64,000 bases of DNA, taken from Neoroseomonas terrae (GTDB lineage Bacteria; Pseudomonadota; Alphaproteobacteria; Acetobacterales; Acetobacteraceae). A program made the position numbers and the translations under genes. The stretch's first letter is position 1. Every line of letters starts with the position of its first letter. This document shows, piece by piece, positions 16,084 through 26,188 of the stretch. The stretch is taken from NCBI RefSeq assembly GCF_018129025.1, contig NZ_JAAEDI010000002.1, forward strand, positions 62,001 through 126,000. The letters are read 5' to 3'. The notes under the pieces are model-generated. The model saw only the letters and a program-made list of their open reading frames with translations, was not told the DNA's origin and searched no databases.

Positions 16084-17070
16084 ATGGACGTTGGAGTGGC
16101 CACCATGGATGCGGCTGAGATTGCACGGCGGAAAACTGAGGTGGCCCGTCTATGGGGGGATTGGACGGCCCACAACATCCATTTGGGAGGGGACATTTAC
16201 ACGATCGGCCCGGATCGGGAGGCCGACAAGCTCCGGCGCATTGTGCAGATCGTTTCTGATCTCGCTCAGAAGCCCTTTGAGCAGCTCCGCATACTCGACC
16301 TTGGATGCCTCGAAGGCGGCTATGCCATCGAGCTGGCCCGGCGCGGCGCTGCGGTGATGGCAATAGAGGGCCGGCAGGCCAATCTGGAAAAGGTGCGTTT
16401 TGCAAAGGATGTGCTGGGCCTGTCGAATCTGGAACTCGTGCAGGACGATGTGCGCAACCTGGATCCGGCGATCCATGGCCGCTTCGACGTAGTCCTGTGT
16501 CTCGGCCTTTTGTACCACCTGGATGTGCCCGAGGTTTTTTCCTTCGTTCATCAGATTGCCGAGGGGTGTGACGGCTTCGCGATCTTCGATACCTATGTTG
16601 GCGTCGGAAGCCTGCAGCGCTTTGAGTATCGCGGCCACGAGTATTGGGGGCGCGTTATTCGCGAGCACCTGCCTCAATCGAGCAAAGAGGAACGGCTTGA
16701 GAGCAAGTGGGCTTCACTCGACAACCCGAACAGCGTGTGGATCGCGCATAACTCGCTATACAATCTTCTTGGCGATGCCGGTTTCACAACCGCCTACGAA
16801 TGCAACGTGCCTGTCGAGCTGGAAAAGCCCGGTGATCGGCTCACTGTCGTTGCCATGAAGGGGAAGGCTCAGCCGATCTTGGCCATGCCCCGCGCGAACG
16901 GCAGTCCGATGGGGAGGTTGCCCAGGGAGGAACGCCGATCCTACTCACGGAAGCAGCAGTTCTGGCCGGTGACGCAGGAGCGTCTGACCAATCTGGTGCC
17001 ACTCGCATGGAGGCAATCCATCAAGAGGCGCCTTGCGGCTTCCTCCGATCGCAGGACGCCCCCGACATAA
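16084..17070 (+). CDS. Class I SAM-dependent methyltransferase
   Basis: The 328-residue protein starts at ATG 16084, 9 bp behind GGGAGG; an upstream TTG frame is rejected. Motif I is ILDLGCLEGGYAIELARRG near residue 80, the acidic strand end is AIEGRQANLEKV, and motif IV is FDVVLCLGLLYHLDVPEVF. This order is that of small-molecule or glycan methyltransferases of the Methyltransf_23/CmoB-like type. The last 50 residues are basic (RREERRSYSRKQ-like) and have no recognised domain. Codon use is less GC-rich than in flanking genes. Downstream lie a small membrane protein and an O-antigen-ligase-like protein, so methylation of a surface glycan is plausible but inferred. Confidence 0.8.
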   Translation: MDVGVATMDAAEIARRKTEVARLWGDWTAHNIHLGGDIYTIGPDREADKLRRIVQIVSDLAQKPFEQLRILDLGCLEGGYAIELARRGAAVMAIEGRQANLEKVRFAKDVLGLSNLELVQDDVRNLDPAIHGRFDVVLCLGLLYHLDVPEVFSFVHQIAEGCDGFAIFDTYVGVGSLQRFEYRGHEYWGRVIREHLPQSSKEERLESKWASLDNPNSVWIAHNSLYNLLGDAGFTTAYECNVPVELEKPGDRLTVVAMKGKAQPILAMPRANGSPMGRLPREERRSYSRKQQFWPVTQERLTNLVPLAWRQSIKRRLAASSDRRTPPT

Positions 17071-17221
17071 TGTCCTGCCATCTTCTTGGTCGCTTGGCGT
17101 TGTGGCGTTCATGGGTGGCGCCGGGCAAGCCTTCGAAAGCATCGCGCCCGCTCTCCGACCGGCTTGCACGGGGCCTGCCGGCGGTCCTGGAAGGGCCGTC
17201 ACACGGCATCACGGCAGGATC

Positions 17222-17437
17222 ATGATCAACAACCTTGCTGTACTGCTGACATGTGGGGGCCTGCTGCTCGTGGCGCTGCGGGCCGTCATCCTCGATTCAA
17301 GAACTCCATGGTTCCGGTCTGTCCAGGAGCCCGCCCTGCCGGAAGAATCCGGCGTCGACGCTGAAGCAGGCGCGGCCGCTTCACGGGGTGAAGCTCGACA
17401 CCGACGATCCTCCGGGTGGCGAGCGAGGCTCGAGTAG
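17222..17437 (+). CDS. Small single-span membrane protein, unrecognised
   Basis: This 71-residue frame starts at ATG 17222 with AGGA 4 bp upstream. Residues 4-24 (NLAVLLTCGGLLLVALRAVIL) form one hydrophobic helix, followed by a short RTPWFR segment and a polar, charged tail. Its stop at 17437 is one base before the GTG proposed as start of the O-antigen-ligase-like gene, so the two may be translationally coupled. No family was recognised. It could instead be a leader that only serves coupling. Confidence 0.5.
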   Translation: MINNLAVLLTCGGLLLVALRAVILDSRTPWFRSVQEPALPEESGVDAEAGAAASRGEARHRRSSGWRARLE

Positions 17438-17438
17438 C

Positions 17439-18803
17439 GTGCAAGGATTATTCATCTTGCTCGTTTGGACCGGCCTTCTTGCTCTCGGCCTGTACGCGCC
17501 GTTCGTGCTTGGCTTGGCCTATATCTGGATAGATCTGTTTCGGCCGCAGGATGTCGTTCCTTCCGTCATGGGTTTGCTCCCTGTCTCCATGATCACAGCC
17601 TGTCTGTGTGGACTGGCTTACGCGTTCGGAGACCGCCGGGATCCTCCACCGCTGCACCTCGTGACAGTTCTGACTGTGATCTGGGCAGTCTGGATCACTG
17701 CCACGACCACCTGGGCCGTGCTCCCGGAGCACGCCTGGACGAAGTGGGACTGGGCATTCAAGACCGTTATGTTCTCCGCCTTCATGCCCTTTCTGTTTCG
17801 ATCCAGGATTCAGATAGAAGCAGCCATACTGACCATTATCCTGGCTATATTCTCCAATACTATTCCGTTCTGCATCAAGGCGCTGGTCTCTGGGAGTGGC
17901 TACCACAGGCAACTCGGCCTTTTGCCGGTCAACGTAGGCCTGGGTGAGAGCAGCACGCTGGCGATTGACTCGATTGCCTGCATACCGCTGATCATCTTCC
18001 TCATGCGGCATTCCAAAATAGCGCCTTACAAGGGAGCGCTGAAATTCGCCTATTGGGCCGCGCCGACCATTGCCATTGTTGGTGCCTTTGCCACATTCGC
18101 CCGCGCTGGTCTGGTATCCTGCTTTGTTTGGGCCGCATATACTTGGTGGCATGTAAAGCGCAAGGTCATGCTGGCTGCCGTATTCTGCATGGCGGCGCTG
18201 ATTTTTGTCCCGCTCATGGGCGAACAATGGGCGGACCGAATGTCAACGATTACGGAGGCCGAGACGGATGGCTCGGCGTTCACCCGGATCGTGGTTTGGC
18301 AATGGACCATCGAGTACGCCGCTCAGCATCCCTTGGGGGGCGGCTTCGATGTTTATCGTATCAATCGGCGTACGGTTCTTCAGGAGGACGGGTCAGAGTT
18401 CACCATAGAGGCTCGAGCCTTTCATAGTATCTATATGGAAGTTCTGGGAGAGCATGGCGTCGTTGGGGCCATAATTTTTGGCGCTCTGATGATGGCATTC
18501 TATGTGAGCTTATTTCGATTGGCATGGAAAACTAAGAAAAATAAGGATCTCCTTTGGCTGCATGATCTCGCGCGGGCGCTAATGGTGTGTGCAACGACCT
18601 ATTTTGCTGGAAGTGCTTTTGTTGGCGTTGCCTTCCAGTCCTTTCATTATTTTCTTTTCGCTTTTTCCGTATCTGCGAGTCACTATTTCTTGCGCGTGCA
18701 GGCCAGCGCTCAGCAGGAGGGCGCTGCTGTTCAGCGTCGTGTGCCGCTGAGGACACCGGCTTCAGCCCTCGTCAGAGGAAGAGACAGTCTTCCTGCGCCC
18801 TGA
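17439..18803 (+). CDS. O-antigen ligase / O-glycosylation ligase-like membrane protein
   Basis: The 454-residue polytopic protein has roughly 11-12 helices. The proposed start is GTG 17439, just before the first helix GLFILLVWTGLLALGLYAPF; an upstream in-frame ATG at 17253 would add 62 polar residues. The N-terminal half (WIDLFRPQDVVP, then WAVWITATTTWAVLPEHAW and FRSRIQIEAAILTII) resembles the DUF5935-type domain of exosortase-A-associated O-glycosylation ligases. The second half has the Wzy_C periplasmic loop region GSAFTRIVVWQWTIEYAAQHPLGGGFD and HSIYMEVLGEHGVVG. Family members join or polymerise undecaprenyl-linked glycans. No exosortase, flippase or glycosyltransferase is in the window, so it looks like an orphan. 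GC content is clearly lower than neighbours. Confidence 0.72.
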   Translation: MQGLFILLVWTGLLALGLYAPFVLGLAYIWIDLFRPQDVVPSVMGLLPVSMITACLCGLAYAFGDRRDPPPLHLVTVLTVIWAVWITATTTWAVLPEHAWTKWDWAFKTVMFSAFMPFLFRSRIQIEAAILTIILAIFSNTIPFCIKALVSGSGYHRQLGLLPVNVGLGESSTLAIDSIACIPLIIFLMRHSKIAPYKGALKFAYWAAPTIAIVGAFATFARAGLVSCFVWAAYTWWHVKRKVMLAAVFCMAALIFVPLMGEQWADRMSTITEAETDGSAFTRIVVWQWTIEYAAQHPLGGGFDVYRINRRTVLQEDGSEFTIEARAFHSIYMEVLGEHGVVGAIIFGALMMAFYVSLFRLAWKTKKNKDLLWLHDLARALMVCATTYFAGSAFVGVAFQSFHYFLFAFSVSASHYFLRVQASAQQEGAAVQRRVPLRTPASALVRGRDSLPAP

Positions 18804-18979
18804 CCGCACGGCACCGCCCGGCGCCATCCGCGAGATCGCCGAACCGGAACAGCGCAGGTGAACGCGCAAGTGGATCGACGCCGGGGGCGACCCCGGCGCG
18901 GCCAGCGTGGTCCGCGTCGGGATAGTATCGATCGATTGGCAGGTCCTCAGTCCGGGAAAACCCGGTCATCCCGCCTCAA

Positions 18980-19995
18980 TCACTGCCAGAGCCAGCTCAT
19001 CAAAAGCCCGCCCTTGTTCCAAAGGCGGTTCAGGCCGCGATCCAGGCCAAGACCGTGGATGCCAACATGACGGTCATACAGCGTGCCGTAGTCACCGACC
19101 TGGCGCACGATCTGGAAGGCCCAATCGTCCCGGATACCGAACCCGGCGCCGACATTCTCGCTGAGCCCGAGGAAGCGGCGGATCTCCGGATCCGTCGTGC
19201 TCGCGCGCGTTGCTTCGACAGTCTCCTGCGTCAGGCCGAATTCCTCAGCCTGGATCAGGGCGAAGACGCTCCAGCGGACGAGTACCGCCCATTCCGCATC
19301 GCCGTTGCGCACCAGTGCTCCTTGCGGCTCCTTTGCGATCAGGTCGGGCAGCAGCACGAATGCATCCGGATCGGAAGCAGACAGGCGGTTCGCGCTCAAG
19401 CTGATCATGTCGTTGCTGATCGCGTCGCAACGGCCAGAGAGAAAGGCCGCAATCACATTGGGCTGGGTATCATAGGCGATGGTGGTCAGCCGGATGCGGG
19501 ACCGCTGCGCGAAATCAGCGAGGTTTCGCTCGATGACGCTGCCCTGGGTGGCGCAGACGGTCGCGCCGTCAAGTTCCGTCGCACGAGAGACGTTCAGGCT
19601 CCGTCGCACGAGGAAGCCCTGCCCGGTGTAGAAGTACGGCACGACCTGGCTGAGACCGAGCGTCGCGTCACGCGAGAGCGTGAGGGCCGTAATGTAAACC
19701 AGCACATCCACCTCGCCGCTCTGCAGCGCGGTGAATCGGCTCTGTGCGGTCAGCGGCACGAAGCGCACCTTTTCCGCATCACCGAGCGAAGCGGCCGCGA
19801 TGGCACGGCAGATATCGGCATGCAGACCGATCCACCGCCCGCGTGAATCGGGCCGCGCCATGCCGGCAACGCCGCTCGTCACGCCGCAGCGGACATAGCC
19901 GTTCTGGCGCACGGCCTCGAACGTCGCGCCCGCAAAGGCGGGCGCGCTGAGTGACAGCAGAGCGGCGAGGAGGCCGACGAAAAGACCCGTGCGCA

Positions 19996-19996
<1 letters not shown>
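18980..19996 (-). CDS. Amino-acid ABC transporter substrate-binding protein, AapJ-like
   Basis: The 338-residue protein has a signal peptide (GLFVGLLAALLSLSAPAFA). The mature part follows the AapJ/BztA pattern of general L-amino-acid binders: TFEAVRQNGYVRCGVTSGVAGMARPDSRGRWIGLHADICRAIAAA, FVPLTAQSRFTALQSGEVDVL, and DAISNDMISLSANR. The start is ATG 19996, which shares one base with the preceding stop (TGATG); a GTG one codon earlier is possible. No aapQMP permease or ATPase genes follow, so it must borrow another transporter or act as an orphan sensor. Coupling to a class III aminotransferase suggests an amino acid or amino-acid-like ligand. Confidence 0.85.
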
Positions 19997-21327
<1,331 letters not shown>

Positions 21328-21444
21328 GCGCGGTCCTCCGTGAGTGGTCTTGGGGGAAGATGAGTCATGGCCGGATCCTTCCGGTTCAAGGCCGCCCCGC
21401 CGACGGCGCGCCGATGCGCGCCGGGCGACGGGGCGAATGGATGG

Positions 21445-22482
21445 TCAGATGAAGGTCAGCAACCGCCGCGGATTGCCGACCATGATCGCTTCGATCTCCG
21501 CCTCATCCCAGCCGCGCTTGCGCATGTGCGGAAGCACCTTCTTCTGGATATGGGCATAGCCATGGCCGCCCCATTCGCTGAACTGAATGGTATGGCAGAT
21601 GTCGTGGCTGATCACGATCTGGTCGAGATGTCCGCGGTCGATGGCACGGCGGATGGTGCGCAGCCGCATGCCGTCATTCGGCATGTCGATATCGGAATGC
21701 GCGTAGTAGGTGTTCTCCTGCCCGAACAGGTCCCATTCGAGGATCACGCCCGCATCGGCCAGGCGGAACAGCCGGTCGTCATCGAAGATGGTGCGGTCGA
21801 TGTGGTCGATGATGGTGCGCGAAAGGTCCGCGCCGTGTTCGCGCAGGAACTCCACCAGCATCCAGGGATGATCCTCGTGCCGGGCGGGATGGATCGTCAG
21901 CGATGCACCCGTTTCCTGCTGCGCGATGACGGCACCGGCGAGGACGCGCTTCTCGAGGTCCGTCCACGGCCATTCGCACCCGATCTCACCGACAATTCCG
22001 GCGCGCACATCCGTGCCCCACGCACCCAACTGGACCTGATCGATCATCTCCTTCGCGAAGCTGTCGATGCTGCGGTCGTGGTTCGCGGGGTCCTGGTAGC
22101 TATGGACGTAATGCCCGCAGCCCATGACGATGTGGGCGCCGGTTTCCCGCGCGACCTGGGCGAGGCCTTCCGGATCGGGTTCCAGCCCACCGATGGTCAG
22201 TTCCACGACCGTCTTGCCGCCGGCATCCACCATCTCCTTGGTGGCGCGCGCGGCGACGGCCCGGTCCTTCTGCGTCGTGTTGCGAAGGTCGGCGACGTGG
22301 CTGTTCAGCAGGTCCCAGTACTGCCCGTGGTCCGGCCCGCCGCTGACCTGCTCGCGCTTGGCGGGGTGGGTGATGTTCCAGATCAGATGCTCGTGCATCA
22401 GGGTGGGGCCGAGCGTAGCCGGGTCCACCAGGCCAAGGACTGTCTGGGCCTTGCCCCGCATGTCGTCTCGCGTGAGTCGCAT
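21445..22482 (-). CDS. Phosphotriesterase-family metal-dependent hydrolase
   Basis: The 345-residue TIM-barrel hydrolase carries LMHEHLIWN with the HxH metal ligands near residue 30. AGIVGEIGCEWPW follows, where a glutamate occupies the place of the carboxylated bridging lysine of classic phosphotriesterase, as in PHP/Pter homologues. SLTIHPARH and TIIDHIDR provide the two further histidines, and VISHDICH the aspartate. Start ATG 22482 (MRLTRDDMRGKAQTV) has GGAG 10 bp upstream; an extension to 22545 is rejected. Natural members hydrolyse lactones, amides or unknown esters, so organophosphate activity should not be assumed. It stands between a peptide-type binding protein (25 bp) and an aminotransferase (117 bp). 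Confidence 0.88.
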   Translation of the reverse strand: MRLTRDDMRGKAQTVLGLVDPATLGPTLMHEHLIWNITHPAKREQVSGGPDHGQYWDLLNSHVADLRNTTQKDRAVAARATKEMVDAGGKTVVELTIGGLEPDPEGLAQVARETGAHIVMGCGHYVHSYQDPANHDRSIDSFAKEMIDQVQLGAWGTDVRAGIVGEIGCEWPWTDLEKRVLAGAVIAQQETGASLTIHPARHEDHPWMLVEFLREHGADLSRTIIDHIDRTIFDDDRLFRLADAGVILEWDLFGQENTYYAHSDIDMPNDGMRLRTIRRAIDRGHLDQIVISHDICHTIQFSEWGGHGYAHIQKKVLPHMRKRGWDEAEIEAIMVGNPRRLLTFI

Positions 22483-22507
22483 TCTTGTCTGTCTCCTTCG
22501 TGGGCGA

Positions 22508-24097
22508 TCAGCCCCAGCGGACATTCCAGGGGTAGCTCGATGCACTCTTCAGGAAGCCGGTCAGCCCGGATCTATAGGCGGTGCGGATGAAGTATCGGCC
22601 GAGCGGAACCACCGGAACTTCGCGAAAGGATTCCTGCTGGATATCCTCGGCCAACTGCGCCTGCGTCGCTTCGTCTGGCGCGAGCAGCCATTGCGCGGCG
22701 AGTTCCTCCACGCGCGGATTGGTGTACCAGCCGAACCAGCCGCGCTCGCCCTGGCCACGCAGGATCGGGCTGGTGGCCGGGTTCAGGATGGAAGGGCCTG
22801 GCCACCAGGTGTGGAAGATGCTCCAGCCGCCGCGGTCCACCGGTTCCCGGCTGGCGCGCCGCTGCACGACGGACCCCCAATCGGTCTCGACCAACTCCAC
22901 ATTCATGTCGAGGCGCTTCAGGAGGTCCGCGGTGACGAGGCCGAAGGGCGCAATGCTTGGCAGGTCGCTCGGATTGATGACGACGACCTTTTCGCCGCGA
23001 TACCCCCCGTCGCGCAGCATCTGCTTCGCGCGGGACAAATCGGGCGGGTTGCCGCGCAGTTCGGCCGGCTGCGTCTCCCGGCCATACGGCGTGCCACAAG
23101 GCCACATGGAATGGCATTCGGAGAAGATCTCCGGATCGTTGCCTGTGATGGCGCGCAGGTAATCATCTTGGTTCGCCGCGTACAGGATGGCGCGGCGCAC
23201 GGCCGCCTTGTCGAAGGGCGCATGCAGGTGGTTGAAGCGCAATGTGCCGATGTAGCCGGCCGGATCGTTGACGGCCACGCGCAGATTGCGGTTGCGGCGC
23301 AGCAGCGGCGTGAGATCGGGGTTCACCTGATCCCACCAATCCATTTCGCCGGCCTGCATGGCGGCCGCCGCCGTCGCGCTGTCAGGCATGACATGCCATT
23401 CGATGCGCTCGAAATGCGCGACCTTGCCACCGGTGGTGTTCTCCGCCGGCTCCTGCCGCGGCACGTAGCCGTCGAACTTCGCATAGCCGACGCGGCTGCC
23501 CGAGACGAACTCATCCGCCAGGAAGCGGTACGGGCCGGACCCGACCATCTCGGTGACCTGCCGGAAGGGGTCGGTGCGCGCCAGACGCTCAGGCATCATC
23601 AGCGGCATGTTCGACGCCGTCTTGCCGATGGCCGAGAGCAGCAGCGGGAAGGGGCTGCGCAGCCGGATGCGCAAGGTGCGGTCATCGGCCGTGCCCCATT
23701 CCGCGACGACGGCGGCGAGCGACTGGCCGAAGACGTCGCGCTTGCTCCAGCGCTCGAGGCTGGCAACGCAATCCCGCGCCAGGACCTTCTCGCCATCGTG
23801 CCACAGCAGCCCGTCGCGCAGCCGGATGGTCCAGGTCAGCTTGTCGTCGGATACCGTGTGTCCCTCGGCCATCTGGGGCCGGATGTGCCCGGCATCATCG
23901 GTGCCGTAGAGCGTGTCGAACACGGTGTACCCGTGCAGCGAGGTCACCGCCGCGGTCGTCCAGATGGGATCGAGTGCGGTGAGATTGGCCTGCGGAATGA
24001 AGCGCAGCACGCGCGGGTCCCTGCGTTGCGCTCGTGCAGGCGCACTGCCTGCTGCGACAAGGCCAGCGGTGGTGGCAATGAAATGGCGCCGTTCCAT
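22508..24097 (-). CDS. ABC transporter substrate-binding protein, peptide/nickel (SBP_bac_5) family
   Basis: The 529-residue periplasmic protein begins MERRHFIATTAGLVAAGSAPARAQ, a Tat-like leader. LRFIPQANLTALDPIWTTAAVTSLHGYTVFDTLYG is the N-terminal DppA/OppA domain signature, followed by VSDDKLTWTIRLRDGLLWHDGEKV and MVGSGPYRF. Family ligands range from oligopeptides to nickel complexes and opines. No permease or ATPase genes adjoin, so the protein is an orphan here. It is the first gene of a minus-strand set with the phosphotriesterase-like hydrolase 25 bp downstream, and is divergent from a GntR regulator. A shared role in uptake and hydrolysis of one compound is inferred. Confidence 0.9.
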   Translation of the reverse strand: MERRHFIATTAGLVAAGSAPARAQRRDPRVLRFIPQANLTALDPIWTTAAVTSLHGYTVFDTLYGTDDAGHIRPQMAEGHTVSDDKLTWTIRLRDGLLWHDGEKVLARDCVASLERWSKRDVFGQSLAAVVAEWGTADDRTLRIRLRSPFPLLLSAIGKTASNMPLMMPERLARTDPFRQVTEMVGSGPYRFLADEFVSGSRVGYAKFDGYVPRQEPAENTTGGKVAHFERIEWHVMPDSATAAAAMQAGEMDWWDQVNPDLTPLLRRNRNLRVAVNDPAGYIGTLRFNHLHAPFDKAAVRRAILYAANQDDYLRAITGNDPEIFSECHSMWPCGTPYGRETQPAELRGNPPDLSRAKQMLRDGGYRGEKVVVINPSDLPSIAPFGLVTADLLKRLDMNVELVETDWGSVVQRRASREPVDRGGWSIFHTWWPGPSILNPATSPILRGQGERGWFGWYTNPRVEELAAQWLLAPDEATQAQLAEDIQQESFREVPVVPLGRYFIRTAYRSGLTGFLKSASSYPWNVRWG

Positions 24098-24329
24098 GCG
24101 GTGGTCTCCTTGCTCTGTCGGCGGGTGTCAGGCGCGTGACGTCGGGCCGCGGCAAGGCGCGGTGACGTCCACGGCGGCGGCGCTCATGGGCCGGTGATCC
24201 AACGGTAGGGCCAGGCGGTGGAGGGACATGGCGAGCTCCGGTCCGAGGATCTACATCACTTGGACTCGCCCAGCCTGCGGCCACTACGATGACGACCACG
24301 GCTAATCGCGATTCCAACGACAAGAGAAA

Positions 24330-24339
24330 TGTGATCACA
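24330..24339. promoter_or_regulatory. Palindrome TGTGATCACA, candidate GntR operator
   Basis: A perfect 10-bp palindrome lies 2 bp before the ATG of the GntR/FCD regulator and inside the divergent region shared with the binding-protein gene. GT-N-AC spacing within TGTGATCACA fits operators of the FadR/FCD subfamily. Its position would let the regulator block its own translation start region. Function is inferred from position and symmetry only. Confidence 0.45.
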
Positions 24340-24341
24340 CT

Positions 24342-25139
24342 ATGAACCGAAGCGCCATGGCCTTTCTCCCGGTCTCGGAGGAAGAAGGGCTCACCCTTGA
24401 TGAATTGGCCTATCGGCGCCTGAGCCGGGCGCTGGTGACGGGCGCCATGCTGCCGGGCGATCGCCTGTCCATCCGTGGCGTTGCGGCGGCGCTCGGGGTC
24501 AGTTCCATGCCGGCCCGTACGGCGTTGCAGCGCCTGGCGGCGGAACAGGCGGTGGATCTCCTGCCCTCGGGCACCGCGGTCGTGCCGCGCCTGACCCGCG
24601 CGGGCTTCGCTGAGTTGAGTGCCATCCGTGCGGAGCTGGAGCCGCTCGCGGTCCGGCTTGCCGCGCCGCATCTGACAGAGGCCGATTGGACCAGACTTGC
24701 GGCGCTGATCTCCGCGCATGACACGGCTCGGGGGGCCGGCGAGGCGGAGGCAATCCAGGCCGCGGACCGGGACTTTCTGTTTCTAATCTACCGCGCCGCG
24801 CAGGCGCCGCTGCTGCTTGGATTGATCGAGACGCTTTGGCTGCGGCGAGGGCCGCTCTTCGGCGCCATTCGCGGCTTGTCAGGCGCGCTGGGCGGCATGC
24901 GGCATCGCCATGGCGAGATTCTCGCTTCGTTGCGCGAGCGCGCAGGGGAGCCTGCCGCCGCCCTGCTCCGTAGCGAGATCGAGGAGGCGACACGTTTCAT
25001 TCAATCGACGCTGCGCTTCGAGGATGACGACACGGCCGCGGAGCGACTGGCTGCCATCGGCCAGTTGAACGCGCATCCCCTGGACAGGGAACCGACATCG
25101 CTGTCGCACCATCGGCGCCGGCGAAGCCGGGGCACATGA
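24342..25139 (+). CDS. GntR-family regulator, FadR/FCD subgroup
   Basis: The 265-residue regulator has an N-terminal winged helix: DELAYRRLSRALVTGAMLPGDRLSIRGVAAALGVSSMPARTALQRLAAEQAV is the GntR HTH. A helical FCD ligand domain follows with FAELSAIRAELEPLAVRLAAPHLTEADW and the later H in GGMRHRHGEILASL, consistent with a metal/carboxylate pocket. The tail RRRRSRGT is basic. It is divergent from the SBP_bac_5/phosphotriesterase/aminotransferase/AapJ set and most likely controls it in response to its substrate. A TGTGATCACA palindrome overlaps its start region. Confidence 0.9.
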   Translation: MNRSAMAFLPVSEEEGLTLDELAYRRLSRALVTGAMLPGDRLSIRGVAAALGVSSMPARTALQRLAAEQAVDLLPSGTAVVPRLTRAGFAELSAIRAELEPLAVRLAAPHLTEADWTRLAALISAHDTARGAGEAEAIQAADRDFLFLIYRAAQAPLLLGLIETLWLRRGPLFGAIRGLSGALGGMRHRHGEILASLRERAGEPAAALLRSEIEEATRFIQSTLRFEDDDTAAERLAAIGQLNAHPLDREPTSLSHHRRRRSRGT

Positions 25140-25443
25140 CGCCACGCCTGAAGAGGCGGGGAAGCTCAACGTCTCAGCAGTGCCGGATCCGCGACGCGGC
25201 GAACGACGTTCTCGATCAGCGGGCCGCCGGATTGCATAGCTGCTCACTGGAAGCACCGCCATGAAGCTCATGAATCCCGCGAGGAAGCCGACCCCACCCG
25301 TGGCCATCTCGAAGCGACCGCCGCTCCGGGAACTATGAGCGGCGGCACCATGACCGCGACTATTGGCGCCCGTGCACGAGTGGAGCACCGGAGCGCCGGC
25401 GGAGCGGGTGGCTCGCGCCGCGGCTTTCGCTCGACCGCGCTCG
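25140..25443. other. Intergenic stretch, no gene supported
   Basis: These 304 bases lie between the convergent GntR gene and the HD-like gene. On the minus strand around 25200-25320 a short hydrophobic stretch (FLAGFMSFMAVLPVS) can be read, which might be a transporter remnant. It has no supported start, length or family, so no gene is called. Confidence 0.4.
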
Positions 25444-26058
25444 TCACGCCGCCTCGAGATGCGCGATCGCCCCTTCGATGTTGCGGCGCGCCCGCTTCTC
25501 CCGCTCCAGATAGAATCGATCCGTGTGGAAGATGCGATTCTTCCACAGCAGCATCTGCAGGGCGGCGGAGCGCGCCATGCGATACCTTTCCGCCGGCAGG
25601 TGGGCGGCCTCCTGACGCAACGCCTCCTCGTATTCAGAAAAGCGCCGCGCATCGTCGCCGAGCACCGCGTTGTCGAAATCCAGGAGCAGCGCGGCGTCCC
25701 CGCGGAGCGACGGATCGTCCGTTTCCGGGACCTCGCGCTCGTCGATCGCCCTGATCAGCGCCTCCGCGCGGTCCAGCGTCCCGGGTGGAGCGCTCGCGCC
25801 GATCGACGCGCGCATCAGTTCCACGCTGCGGGTGGCCGAATCAGTCGCGCGCGGCGTGAACACAGACTTGTGAAAAAGGATGGCGAGAATGAAGGCGGGC
25901 CGCTCTGCGATACCGTTCACGACGTCCTCGGCGAACTGCAGCAGCTCCCCGACCCGATCCCACGTGTGGAGCTTCCGGTGAGGCTCCGCGTGGCGGTGCC
26001 GCAGATCCGCAAGGGTCTCGCTTGTCAGGAACGCCATCATGATGGGGATGTAGCTCAT
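25444..26058 (-). CDS. HD-superfamily-like protein with degenerate HD motif (COG4339-like)
   Basis: The 204-residue all-helical protein follows the layout of the predicted metal-dependent HD phosphohydrolases of COG4339. It has EPHRKLHTWDRVGELL near residue 25, AFILAILFHKSVFTPRATDSATRSVELM near residue 56, LLLDFDNAVLG, and the terminal YRMARSAALQMLLWKNRIFHTDRFYLEREKRARRNIEGAI block. In active relatives the first two segments read HTxxH and FHD. Here the second histidine is arginine (R35) and the catalytic aspartate is lysine (H63-K64). Metal binding is therefore probably lost and the protein may be non-catalytic or regulatory. It follows an MHS-type transporter on the same strand (130-bp gap). 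The family call is a judgement from pattern. Confidence 0.65.
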   Translation of the reverse strand: MSYIPIMMAFLTSETLADLRHRHAEPHRKLHTWDRVGELLQFAEDVVNGIAERPAFILAILFHKSVFTPRATDSATRSVELMRASIGASAPPGTLDRAEALIRAIDEREVPETDDPSLRGDAALLLDFDNAVLGDDARRFSEYEEALRQEAAHLPAERYRMARSAALQMLLWKNRIFHTDRFYLEREKRARRNIEGAIAHLEAA

Positions 26059-26188
26059 GCCCCGTGGCCGTGTCAGCGACCGAGAGCCGAGGTGCTGGGT
26101 CGGGCGGAACGTGACGACGGGAGGACCGGGCCTTCGGTAGGTCAGGCGATCGAAACCCGAACCGCCTGGGCACCGCCGGACGATCCCG

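Noticed and set aside
22124-24139. 671-codon plus-strand frame
   Set aside because: Antisense to the SBP_bac_5 gene; no family pattern.
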